Virus record (IMG/VR): IMGVR_UViG_3300032675_000001
Span: 62,001 to 126,000 of that record
Direction: 5' to 3' (one strand)
Length of the DNA stretch: 64,000 nucleotides
Source: a virus
A program made the translations under genes and the position numbers. The notes below the pieces were generated by a model that searched no databases, was not told the DNA's origin, and saw only the letters and a program-made list of their open reading frames with translations. Positions within the stretch are counted from its first letter, which is position 1; each line of letters starts with the position of its first letter. Below, in pieces: positions 54,136 through 62,083 of this stretch.

Positions 54136-54397
54136 ATTTTAACCTATGCCACATTTCATCTTCGCTATTGTTGAACTTGATAGATACCCCGTTCATAGGC
54201 CATTTATCACCACAGACTTTCCAAACTAGATCATAGTCTCCCGGAAACACTTCCTTAAATGCCTTCATCACTGCCGATGTGTTAATGTTTAATAGTTGAT
54301 TGCTACTAAAATGTCCGGGAAGAGCATCAAATGGTAATGCGTTTCCACTAATGAAGGGCAAGCCATCTACCCACATTATTCTATCAGTCATGCCCAT
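54128..54397 (-). CDS. Small protein with LKYG tail, 89 residues
   Basis: It starts MGMTDRIMWVDGLPFISG (GGAG site 7 bases before the first ATG) and ends FNNSEDEMWHRLKYG. The end keeps the pattern acidic-aromatic-x-L-(R/K)-aromatic-(S/G) of the LRWS family in weak form. The next gene starts within the tail-coding DNA (ATGGATAAG at 54135), as in the cassette at 47 to 49 kb. The body has VWKVCGDKWPMNG. The function is unknown. Confidence 0.7.
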   Translation of the reverse strand: MGMTDRIMWVDGLPFISGNALPFDALPGHFSSNQLLNINTSAVMKAFKEVFPGDYDLVWKVCGDKWPMNGVSIKFNNSEDEMWHRLKYG

Positions 54398-55196
54398 TTA
54401 TCATCTCCACGAACAAATCTTTATTCATGACATGGAAGTCCATATCCTTTATTGTGATATACTCTTTGCGAATCTTACCACGTTGCCAGTTGTCAAACAT
54501 CACGGTATATTCTGTGTTGAACTCTTCACCATTGTTGCGATAAACTTGCGTATTTTTACCAACATGTAGCAAATCCCACGGAATAAAATTATTGGAATCA
54601 GAAAAATGACCGTCAGCAATGCGGAGAGCAAGAGTAAGAGCATAATCGTTACGATAAACACCCCCAATGAAGTTATGAATGTTGGCGTAGTGTTCATAGT
54701 TTTTTTGTACCATTTCTAAGCATTGGAATATCTGCTCTGCTCTTTTTGTTTTTCTAAACATCACCACTGTTGCCCATAGTGTGTCATAACTGTATACTGA
54801 CAAAGACTCTTGTGGAACCCCCGGATGCATGAGGAAACTAGTTCTATTGTGACAGCAGAAATCATAACCAAGATCAAACGTTTTTAGTAGCTTGTCCGAG
54901 TTTACAATGTAATCAACGTCAAGAAGAATGGTTTCATCATATGGACTTAATTCATATGCTAGATATCTGCCCTTATTAATCCACATGCCCCAATCACGGA
55001 AGTTATTTTTATCCGGTTCAATCTTGATGATGTGATCCCATTCATAGGTTTCTTCATAAGGATATGATTCGCTGTCAGTAACGATTGTAACTGGCAATCC
55101 CAAGAAATGATTTACACGTTTGGCAGTATGAAGTGCCATGTCGTAGTAGTTATACTTGGGGGAGTTAAAGGCAAATAGGATTACACCGCGAGTCAT
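54384..55196 (-). CDS. GT-A-type glycosyltransferase, paralogue b
   Basis: This 270-residue protein starts GVILFAFNSPKYNYYDMALHTAKRV, followed by PVTIVTDSES, DETILLDVDYIVNSD (DxD motif) and DFCCHNRTSFLMHPG. NDYALTLALRIADGH follows. It fits a GT-A fold close to paralogue a. The donor sugar cannot be told. It overlaps the next upstream gene by 4 bases. Confidence 0.78.
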   Translation of the reverse strand: MTRGVILFAFNSPKYNYYDMALHTAKRVNHFLGLPVTIVTDSESYPYEETYEWDHIIKIEPDKNNFRDWGMWINKGRYLAYELSPYDETILLDVDYIVNSDKLLKTFDLGYDFCCHNRTSFLMHPGVPQESLSVYSYDTLWATVVMFRKTKRAEQIFQCLEMVQKNYEHYANIHNFIGGVYRNDYALTLALRIADGHFSDSNNFIPWDLLHVGKNTQVYRNNGEEFNTEYTVMFDNWQRGKIRKEYITIKDMDFHVMNKDLFVEMINGHD

Positions 55197-55501
55197 CTCT
55201 TGCCTTCTAGTTCAGACCATTCTGCATACCATTCTTTCATGACTTCCCAATATGTATCGGTAAGCTTGTCAAGTAACTCTTGACGGACAACTTTTACGGG
55301 ATTATCAAATGTATCGATAAGGATTATTTCTTCGTTTCCAGAAACAGAAAGAAATGCAATGGTTTGTTGATCGGCTCGCCATAATCCACCCTGTTCAGCA
55401 ACAAGCAGTTTGCTGTTGTATTTCTCTGCGAGATACGCTTTTGCTGAATTGTGATTAAATCTTGCCTTGGCATCGGCAATTAAAGTCTTTGTATCCATCA
55501 T
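55193..55501 (-). CDS. Conserved phage protein of the tail region, 102 residues
   Basis: It starts MMDTKTLIADAKARFNHNSAKAYLAEKY, then VAEQGGLWRADQQTIAFLS and IDTFDNPVKVVRQELLDKL. I recall almost the same protein in T4-like cyanophages next to tail-fibre genes, where it has no assigned function; this memory was not checked. A TCTAAATA promoter-like motif at 55514-55521 precedes it. Confidence 0.8.
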   Translation of the reverse strand: MMDTKTLIADAKARFNHNSAKAYLAEKYNSKLLVAEQGGLWRADQQTIAFLSVSGNEEIILIDTFDNPVKVVRQELLDKLTDTYWEVMKEWYAEWSELEGKR

Positions 55502-55513
55502 ATACTCCTTGGG

Positions 55514-55521
55514 TATTTAGA
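55514..55521 (-). promoter_or_regulatory. Late-type promoter motif TCTAAATA
   Basis: TCTAAATA on the minus strand ends 12 bases upstream of the start at 55501, followed by an AAGGAG site. Confidence 0.4.
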
Positions 55522-55545
55522 TGGATACTAAGAGGTGAGTAAAAA

Positions 55546-56499
55546 TTATGATCCAGTTACAGTTCCCGCAAGAGTGATTGTTCCCCACGAGTTTGCGATG
55601 TTGGTTGTTTCTGGTGGTACGACTGTAAGTGTGGTTGCCGAGCCAGAGTTTGCAGCTAGACCGGTTGGAATTTCATTCCAAGTTACATATGTTGTTATTA
55701 CGCTTCCGTTATCTGCGTTTGTTCCTTGTGTACCGTTAGTTTTGGCGACAACAGAAATATTAGTACTTAAATAACCAGAAGGACCGGTTGATGCAGTCTG
55801 CGTAAATACAGTAGTATTTGTGGTTGTTAGCCCATAATAACCACTATTGGTGGAAATAGTCGGAGAATTTCCGCCTCCACCTACTTTAGTGATGCCATTA
55901 TATGATGTGCCAACTACAGTCACAGCACCAGATGATGGTGCAGAAAGAACTATAGTCCCTACGTTTGATGCCAAGTTATTAAGAAGTAGGTTTATCCCAG
56001 TTCCAGTAGGTGAAGAACATGTAATTTTCAACTGTCCTCCTGCATTGAAAAAATAACGTGCTGCATCGCCATTAGCAAAAGTAGTAGTGAACGTAAACGT
56101 CAATGAATGTGACCACGATGAACCGTAAGTTTGTGTATTAGAGGTAGTTGATCCCTGTGACGCAGCATTTAATCTGCTACTGTAAATGCTAGAAAGGTTA
56201 GTTGGTATACTTGAAAGATATGTAATGACGCCACCAGAAGTAGGTGCAGTTACTGCAGAAATGGAAGTACCTTGGTGAGTTGCAGCACTTGCAGTATTTG
56301 ATACCAATGCGTTCCAATAACTAGTTGCAACTACAGTTTGCCCAGAAGCAACATTTGCAATTGCAGGTTGTCCGTATCCTGCACTTCCTCCTCCAGTTGC
56401 CCAAGTAGCATTGAGTGTATTGGCAGTAGTTGTCGGGTTTCCACCAACGAATGTGTTGAAATCGGCTGCCTGAATCGTACCAAATTGTGCGTAACTCAT
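55546..56499 (-). CDS. Virion tail-fibre-type protein, 317 residues
   Basis: It starts MSYAQFGTIQAADFNTFVGG, a typical start for phage fibre proteins of this type, then a long Ala/Ser/Thr/Gly-rich body with beta-repeat character (TNSGYYGLTTTNTTVFTQT) and a VTWNEIPTGLAANSGSATTL end. It has no Cys-rich or catalytic region. It is the first of a row of fibre genes that run toward the window end and probably forms part of the tail tip. Confidence 0.75.
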   Translation of the reverse strand: MSYAQFGTIQAADFNTFVGGNPTTTANTLNATWATGGGSAGYGQPAIANVASGQTVVATSYWNALVSNTASAATHQGTSISAVTAPTSGGVITYLSSIPTNLSSIYSSRLNAASQGSTTSNTQTYGSSWSHSLTFTFTTTFANGDAARYFFNAGGQLKITCSSPTGTGINLLLNNLASNVGTIVLSAPSSGAVTVVGTSYNGITKVGGGGNSPTISTNSGYYGLTTTNTTVFTQTASTGPSGYLSTNISVVAKTNGTQGTNADNGSVITTYVTWNEIPTGLAANSGSATTLTVVPPETTNIANSWGTITLAGTVTGS

Positions 56500-56511
56500 T
56501 ATTAATCCCTA

Positions 56512-57729
56512 TTACTTAATAGAAACAAACGCCAGCACAAAGCCCGCGCCATCATCTAATTTATCTTCAAGTGCTCTGCCTATCACATTAAATGGAGTGG
56601 CTTCTCCTTCGGCGGCAGCACGAGCTACACCCGAACCTGCACTAACTAGACGTTGACCTTTAAGGACTATTCCAGAAACCTTTACTGGTACGCGACCAGA
56701 AACAGCCACAGGAGGGTGAGTTGCGTCACTACCTGCTCCAGCATTCATCAAATATGCGGCAGTATCAGAGATAACGCCAAATACATCTTCGGATAGTTCA
56801 TACTGAACTGCTGTAATTTCGTCTTCTCCACCAAGCTGAACAACCGTACCCGGATCGTATACATTATCGGCAGCAAATCGTTCTGCCAAGTCAGCGTAAG
56901 TAGCTTGTAGTCTTGAACCAGCAGAAAGTGTCCAGTTACCTGTGATTGTGCCAGCCGTTGTATTTGCTCCGGTTGTCAGAGTGGTTGCAGTAGTTTGTAC
57001 TGTGGAAATGTTACCACCATAGGTCGGCAGATATGCCGCCACATTTGAGTTAGAATAAGTGCCTCCAAGAGGGATAGAAGCACCATTTGCATACATGTAG
57101 TTGTCGCATTTAATGCCATAAGTTCCACCAGCAGGAAGTTGAATACCACCTGATACGAAATTCAGTGCTGTTGCGCCCGATCCTCCGGGTCCCCCGGTGA
57201 TATTCCACACACCAGTTAATGTTCCGGACGTAGTGGCGGCTCCAGTACTAATAGCAGTAGTAAAAAGTGTTCCAATAGTCCCGGTAGTTGCATTTAAATT
57301 AGCTATAGCCGCATTGGATGTTACTGTGATATTATTGAATATTCCAGAAGTAGCAGTGACACTTCCACTGGCATTTACATTAGAAGCAGAAATGTTTCCA
57401 GTAACAGTAACAGCACCAAAAGTCGTTGAACCACCAGATGATGTGGAAGTCAATGACAACCAATTTGATGCATTGGTAGTGCCAGTAATTGGACAAACAT
57501 ACAATGTGTTATTATTTGTATTGAACCAAAGTTGTCCTTGGAGAGGATTAGCTGGAGGAGTAGATGAAGCGAAGTTTTCAAGCATTTGTACCATGTTGGT
57601 ATCTAAAACTTGACCGTATCCGGCATAGTTACGACCTGGCAAACCAAGAGAAGTACTAGTTGTATTAATAGTACCATCTTGAATGGTAGTCAAAACTGTA
57701 CCATTACTGTTAAGAATTGTATACGCCAT
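56512..57729 (-). CDS. Tail-fibre protein with shared attachment domain, 405 residues
   Basis: Residues 1-95 (DGTINTTSTSLGLPGRNYAGYGQVLDTN; LENFASSTPPANPLQGQLWF) are homologous to the start of the 853-residue fibre at 58724. That shared domain is probably the virion-attachment part. A repetitive TVTGNIS/TAT-rich shaft follows. The end (YADLAERFAADNVYDPGTVV, then VSGRVPVKVSG) resembles C-terminal modules found in phage fibre proteins. A GATAAATA promoter is at 57751-57758. Confidence 0.82.
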   Translation of the reverse strand: MAYTILNSNGTVLTTIQDGTINTTSTSLGLPGRNYAGYGQVLDTNMVQMLENFASSTPPANPLQGQLWFNTNNNTLYVCPITGTTNASNWLSLTSTSSGGSTTFGAVTVTGNISASNVNASGSVTATSGIFNNITVTSNAAIANLNATTGTIGTLFTTAISTGAATTSGTLTGVWNITGGPGGSGATALNFVSGGIQLPAGGTYGIKCDNYMYANGASIPLGGTYSNSNVAAYLPTYGGNISTVQTTATTLTTGANTTAGTITGNWTLSAGSRLQATYADLAERFAADNVYDPGTVVQLGGEDEITAVQYELSEDVFGVISDTAAYLMNAGAGSDATHPPVAVSGRVPVKVSGIVLKGQRLVSAGSGVARAAAEGEATPFNVIGRALEDKLDDGAGFVLAFVSIK

Positions 57730-57750
57730 CTATAATTACTCCAATACTCT

Positions 57751-57758
57751 TATTTATC
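57751..57758 (-). promoter_or_regulatory. T4-late-type promoter motif GATAAATA
   Basis: GATAAATA on the minus strand lies 21 bases upstream of the fibre gene start at 57729. Confidence 0.5.
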
Positions 57759-57761
57759 TTT

Positions 57762-58715
57762 TTAGCAAATATAGGTTGGGAAACTGCTCAGCCCAATACC
57801 AACTATATAAAAACATGTTACGGTAACAGTTGCTCCTGCTGCCACTGTTCCTATGTTCCATGCATTATATATTGCATAGTCACCTATTCCTACTGGTCCA
57901 CCGCCTGTTAATACGGTGCCCGCATTATAAATAGGCCAGTTAGTTGCTATCAATGTGTTGGTAGTAAAACCATTGCCCGGAGTGTAAGATGATATTGTCT
58001 TATCAGTTAGCTGACCAGATGCATAAACGGTATTTGTTACTGGAACCGGTGACGTTCCTCTTCCATTGTTGGTTGGATATTCATCCCAATCCGGGTCCCC
58101 ACCTCGCTGAATTTGTACAGTGTGGCTTGTTGCAGTCGTATTTGTATAAGACATCTGCATACGTACAATTGATTCTCCCGGATAAGAGAAATACTGAAAC
58201 ACTGCATGTCCATAAGTAGATGCATTGCCCATCAAAACAACTATTTCACCATTCTCTAGCTGCCACGAACGAACAGTTCCGTTTGCCGAACCTGTGGGTC
58301 CACCCGGTTCATTACCACCACCAAGTGCCAGAACACCATCAACATAAATGGCACCCATTTCATGTGGAGTTCCGGGTTGAAATACGTCATTCCACTGATT
58401 TGAATAGTCATAATTTCCAGTTCCGGTTGGATCATATATTAACATATACAAACTGGGACTAGTAGCTCCAGACTGCCCCATACCAAAAACACCTTTTCCT
58501 TGCCCGTTGATCAAATATTTAATATAACCAGTGTTAATGCTCCATGAATGGGCACCAGTCTGTGCTGTGCCCAACTGAGACAACGTGTATCCATCAGATG
58601 AACTTGGTATTAAGGTTGGGAATGTATATCCAGAGTTAGCGCAATGAGGATTATGTTGCTGCGTGGATACCCATGCTCTATAACTTGCTGCACTAAATGT
58701 TGCTAATCTAGGCAT
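57762..58715 (-). CDS. Virion protein of the fibre region, 317 residues
   Basis: It starts MPRLATFSAASYRAWVSTQQ, then has short beta-rich stretches (SLYMLIYDPTGTGNYDYSNQW; GGDPDWDEYP) and a Gly/Thr-rich end with VTVTCFYIVGIGL. It has no signal peptide. Its place between two fibre genes and its composition point to a virion tail component, perhaps a receptor-binding tip. The precise role is not known. Confidence 0.7.
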   Translation of the reverse strand: MPRLATFSAASYRAWVSTQQHNPHCANSGYTFPTLIPSSSDGYTLSQLGTAQTGAHSWSINTGYIKYLINGQGKGVFGMGQSGATSPSLYMLIYDPTGTGNYDYSNQWNDVFQPGTPHEMGAIYVDGVLALGGGNEPGGPTGSANGTVRSWQLENGEIVVLMGNASTYGHAVFQYFSYPGESIVRMQMSYTNTTATSHTVQIQRGGDPDWDEYPTNNGRGTSPVPVTNTVYASGQLTDKTISSYTPGNGFTTNTLIATNWPIYNAGTVLTGGGPVGIGDYAIYNAWNIGTVAAGATVTVTCFYIVGIGLSSFPTYIC

Positions 58716-58723
58716 TAATCACC

Positions 58724-61285
58724 TTACGCATATTTCGAGACAGAAGCAAACACTGTATATGTTGCAGAAGCTGTCTTCACTATAGTGAATGTATACGCAT
58801 CAATGCTATTAGTATCACCCGATGCCGGTGGTGCTCCCCCTAACCACTTAGGTGTTACTGAGACGCTATCAACACTAAATCCAGTAGGATAGTATGCGGA
58901 TGAACCTTGTGTTACAAGAACCGTGGTGGTTGATGACTGACCTGAACTCAAATATGAATTAGCAGTAACTGTTGAGTTTCCTTGAAAATTAAATGTCCAG
59001 TTAGACGAAGAGTTGGCAGTATAATAGGTAATTGCATCACCTATTAAATTTACGTTTGTTGTTGATGATGGTGCAGATGCAACAACATTTACTTGTTCAA
59101 CAACATCACGAATTTGCTGAGTTCCAGACGAGAAGGAGGTGTTTCCTCCTCCTTGTATTGCGCCAGTAACATTAAGTGATGTTAATGTTCCAACAGATGT
59201 GATGTTTGGTTGAGCATTGGTTGTTACGGTATTAGCAGTTCCAGAAATATTAATACTATAATTTCCAGTAAGATAGCCGTTTCCAATCGTTCCAGAAGTG
59301 ATATTACTTGCATTCAGTGAGGATAACCCTGCGCCTGAGCCATAATGATTACTCGTTATATTACCTGCAGTTATATTACCGGTGACTGCTAGTGAAGTCA
59401 GCGTACCAACAGATGTGATGTTTGGCTGCGCGCTATATGTTATGTTGCCTGCACTAACTGCATAAATTGCATTAGCTACTGCCCCGGTCACATTCATACC
59501 AGCCACGGTTCCTGCACTCGTTGCATAATTCGCGTTTGCTACGGTACCGGTTACGTTAGCTCCGGATACGGCGTTGGCAATATTTGCCACGTTTGAAAAT
59601 GCTACTGTACCGACAATATTTGCCGCAGCTACAGAATTTGCCACGTTTGCTATATTAGCTTGAGAAACAGAGCCAGTTACGTTAGCGCCCGCAACCGAGT
59701 TAGCAGTTCCGGCCACGCTTGCAGATGCAACAGGTCCAATAACGTTAGCCCCACTTACTGAATTTGCAACAGCAGCATAAGACACCGTTCCCGTTACGTT
59801 AGCACCTGCTACTGAGTTTGCAGTTGTTGCATATGCCACAGGACCACTTACGTTAGCACCTGCTACTGAGTTTGCAGTTGTTGCATAAGTAACTGCACCG
59901 ATGACATTGGCACCTGCTACTGAGTTTGCAGTTGTTGCATAAGTAACTGCACCGATGACATTGGCACCAGGAATAGATGTAAGACCGGCACCATTACCAA
60001 AATGATTTGCGATAATATTTGCACTGGTTATGTTTCCAGTTACAGATAAGTTTGCAAGTGTTCCAACCGATGTGATGTTTGGTTGAGCACTAGCTGTTAC
60101 TGTACCTGCCGTGTTTGCATTAAGTGCCGCTGTTGCGGTACCAGTAATGGAGCCAGAAACAATCAGGTTTCCTACCGTTAATGTGTTACTACTTGGTACA
60201 TAATAAAATGCAGTATCCAATCCTAATCCTGCATTGGTTGTTGCTGATGCAGCAAAAGTAGGATAATATGTTGGGTTTAAAGTACTGTCATCTGTTACAG
60301 TTACTGTAGCCGATTGACCTGCGTTTGCAGCATATGATGCATTTGCAATTGTTCCGTTTATATTAGCAGCAGTAATGTTAGACAGATTGCCACCATCACC
60401 ATAATGGATGGCTGTTACGTTTGCTCCAATAATATTTCCGGTTGCTCTAATATTTCCAGTAACATCCAAGGTGTAACTTGGACTAGTCTGCCCAATGCCA
60501 ACGTTTCCACCCGATGTTATACGCATCCTTTCATTTGTGGATAATGTTCCCCCAGTGAAGAATTGAATATTGGAGGCATTTGCAGTACCGATGCCTAAAT
60601 TGGTATTTCCAGTGTATATATAACCATCCGAGGGACCAGTTATCGTCCAATTGCTGTTGCTCCAAGAATTGCTGAGAATGCCAATATCAATAAAATTATT
60701 GCTTGCGCTTGTTGGTCCATTGGTATCATAAATGGAAAAGTCAGCAGACGCATTTGGTGTTGCGCTCTGATTCCATAACCACACCTGTAGATAATTTGGC
60801 ACATTGCCTTGAAACCCGCCGATTGCACTATTACCGCTATCATAAAAAATTTGTGCATTGGCCGTAGCATTAGTGGTATAAAAGCCGCCTGTCACATAGA
60901 TATTGGCCGCATTTGCATAACCAGATATCAAAGAGTTATTTGCAGAAATATTTCCAGATAGTGATATTGCATTTGCTGTCAAGTTTCCGTTGTTATCTGT
61001 AGTAGCAATTATTACCCACTGATTCGCTGAAGACGCGCCATCAACCGGACATACACGAAGTACCGCGTTTCCAATATCATACCAAAGCTGACCTCTAAGT
61101 GGATTAGCCGGTGGGGTGTTGTTTGCAAAGTTTTCCAGTAGGTAAACGTAATTGGTATCAAATACCTGTCCGTATCCCGGATACAGTCTACCCGGAAGAC
61201 CAAGCGACGATGCTGTGGTATTGATTGTACCATCTTGAATGGTGCATAATGTTGCGCCGTCACTTTTAATAATTACGTATGACAT
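58724..61285 (-). CDS. Long tail-fibre protein with 18-residue repeats, 853 residues
   Basis: The N-terminus (residues 1-95; DGTINTTASSLGLPGRLYPGYG, NPLRGQLWYD) matches the fibre at 56512. A middle with RMRITSGGNVGIGQTSPSYTLDVTG is the common VGIG-type fibre motif. About residues 430-610 carry repeats of an 18-residue unit GANVxGxVxYAxxANSVA. The end (TKWLGGAPPASGDTNSIDAYTF) resembles a terminal receptor-binding domain. It is probably a trimeric shaft. Three near-identical DNA copies show recent repeat expansion. Confidence 0.85.
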   Translation of the reverse strand: MSYVIIKSDGATLCTIQDGTINTTASSLGLPGRLYPGYGQVFDTNYVYLLENFANNTPPANPLRGQLWYDIGNAVLRVCPVDGASSANQWVIIATTDNNGNLTANAISLSGNISANNSLISGYANAANIYVTGGFYTTNATANAQIFYDSGNSAIGGFQGNVPNYLQVWLWNQSATPNASADFSIYDTNGPTSASNNFIDIGILSNSWSNSNWTITGPSDGYIYTGNTNLGIGTANASNIQFFTGGTLSTNERMRITSGGNVGIGQTSPSYTLDVTGNIRATGNIIGANVTAIHYGDGGNLSNITAANINGTIANASYAANAGQSATVTVTDDSTLNPTYYPTFAASATTNAGLGLDTAFYYVPSSNTLTVGNLIVSGSITGTATAALNANTAGTVTASAQPNITSVGTLANLSVTGNITSANIIANHFGNGAGLTSIPGANVIGAVTYATTANSVAGANVIGAVTYATTANSVAGANVSGPVAYATTANSVAGANVTGTVSYAAVANSVSGANVIGPVASASVAGTANSVAGANVTGSVSQANIANVANSVAAANIVGTVAFSNVANIANAVSGANVTGTVANANYATSAGTVAGMNVTGAVANAIYAVSAGNITYSAQPNITSVGTLTSLAVTGNITAGNITSNHYGSGAGLSSLNASNITSGTIGNGYLTGNYSINISGTANTVTTNAQPNITSVGTLTSLNVTGAIQGGGNTSFSSGTQQIRDVVEQVNVVASAPSSTTNVNLIGDAITYYTANSSSNWTFNFQGNSTVTANSYLSSGQSSTTTVLVTQGSSAYYPTGFSVDSVSVTPKWLGGAPPASGDTNSIDAYTFTIVKTASATYTVFASVSKYA
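59460..59980 (-). repeat. 54-bp tandem repeats in the fibre gene
   Basis: The unit of 54 bases (18 codons, GANV-x-G-x-V...ANSVA) is repeated about ten times. The two copies at about 59860-59970 are nearly identical in DNA, so they arose recently. Copy-number change would lengthen or shorten the fibre shaft in frame. Confidence 0.8.
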
Positions 61286-61298
61286 CTACTCATCCTGT

Positions 61299-61306
61299 TA
61301 TTTAAA
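61299..61306 (-). promoter_or_regulatory. Late-type promoter motif TTTAAATA
   Basis: TTTAAATA on the minus strand ends 13 bases upstream of the long fibre start at 61285 and overlaps the stop of the next gene. Confidence 0.4.
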
Positions 61307-61922
61307 TAGTCACCAAGTTAGTAAGTGCCTGAATGCGAACAGTATAATCAATTTGAATCTGTCTGTTCAAAGACTTCTGCACTGGGTGGAATACCACGTG
61401 TGTTAATAGTTGCGTAATAGGATTACCGCTACTGTCGGTCCCGTAGTTAGCCAGTAGACCGAGTTCATCAAAAGTGTATGTTGATGTTAGATCGGTGCTA
61501 TTATCAAACGCCTGTTGACCAGAAGGTTCACCGTAGTCAAGCAAACACTGAACAAGGATATCAGTATATAAATTTCCAGTGGTATGATATACAGTCATTT
61601 TATTTCTAGTTGGGTCCAGATTAAACACGCTGGTGTCATCTACAATCTTCGCATAGGTCTGATTATAAAGAGCAGCATTCAATCCAGTTGTGTTTGGTGG
61701 CAAATAGGTAATAACACCAGTTTCATCAACTGATGCTGCACCATTACCAAACGCCATTTGGTAGATTTCTCCATATCCACGATCACTAAGGGTATTTGCG
61801 ATGGCCAAAGACATCGTTTCGTAATTTATGGCATTTTTCTTATCCACAAAAACTTCACCCGAATTGGGATCAAAGATTTTAATAAATCCTTCAACCTTAT
61901 ATGATAAGTTGATAGTAGACAT
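61302..61922 (-). CDS. Baseplate or tail structural protein, 206 residues
   Basis: It starts MSTINLSYKVEGFIKIFDPNSGEVFVDKKN, then GEIYQMAFGNGAASVDETGV and TYTFDELGLLAN and LLTHVVFHPVQKSLNRQI. The KIFDPNSGEV block recurs in the 48-residue gene just upstream (KIFDPNSQEV), so the two share a module. Composition and position support a baseplate or tail-tip role. The start overlaps the small gene stop as TAATG. Confidence 0.72.
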   Translation of the reverse strand: MSTINLSYKVEGFIKIFDPNSGEVFVDKKNAINYETMSLAIANTLSDRGYGEIYQMAFGNGAASVDETGVITYLPPNTTGLNAALYNQTYAKIVDDTSVFNLDPTRNKMTVYHTTGNLYTDILVQCLLDYGEPSGQQAFDNSTDLTSTYTFDELGLLANYGTDSSGNPITQLLTHVVFHPVQKSLNRQIQIDYTVRIQALTNLVTI

Positions 61923-62068
61923 TAATCATCACCTCTTTTTTGCACGATAACTTCCTGTGAATTTGGGTCAAAAATCTTTACGCTGGAGGAAAAATATATT
62001 CCTCCGACTTCATTCGGTTTGCCAGTTGGGCGACGATTACCTTGTTTCTCTGAGTTATACTTGTTCAT
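61922..62068 (-). CDS. 48-residue protein with a KIFDPNS block
   Basis: ATG at 62066-62068 opens MNKYNSEKQGNRRPTGKP and the frame ends KIFDPNSQEVIVQKRGDD then TAA, which overlaps the ATG of the baseplate gene (TAATG). The KIFDPNS block is shared with that gene. A GATAAATA promoter at 62074-62081 precedes it. A small linker or truncated copy of the baseplate protein is possible. Confidence 0.7.
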   Translation of the reverse strand: MNKYNSEKQGNRRPTGKPNEVGGIYFSSSVKIFDPNSQEVIVQKRGDD

Positions 62069-62073
62069 TTGTA

Positions 62074-62081
62074 TATTTATC
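62074..62081 (-). promoter_or_regulatory. T4-late-type promoter motif GATAAATA
   Basis: GATAAATA on the minus strand ends 5 bases before the ATG of the 48-residue gene, in the gap after the stop of the large partial gene. Confidence 0.5.
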
Positions 62082-62083
62082 AT

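Noticed and set aside
59460-59980. CRISPR-like repeat array
   Set aside because: The 54-bp units are contiguous, in frame and encode GANV-type fibre repeats; there are no spacers.
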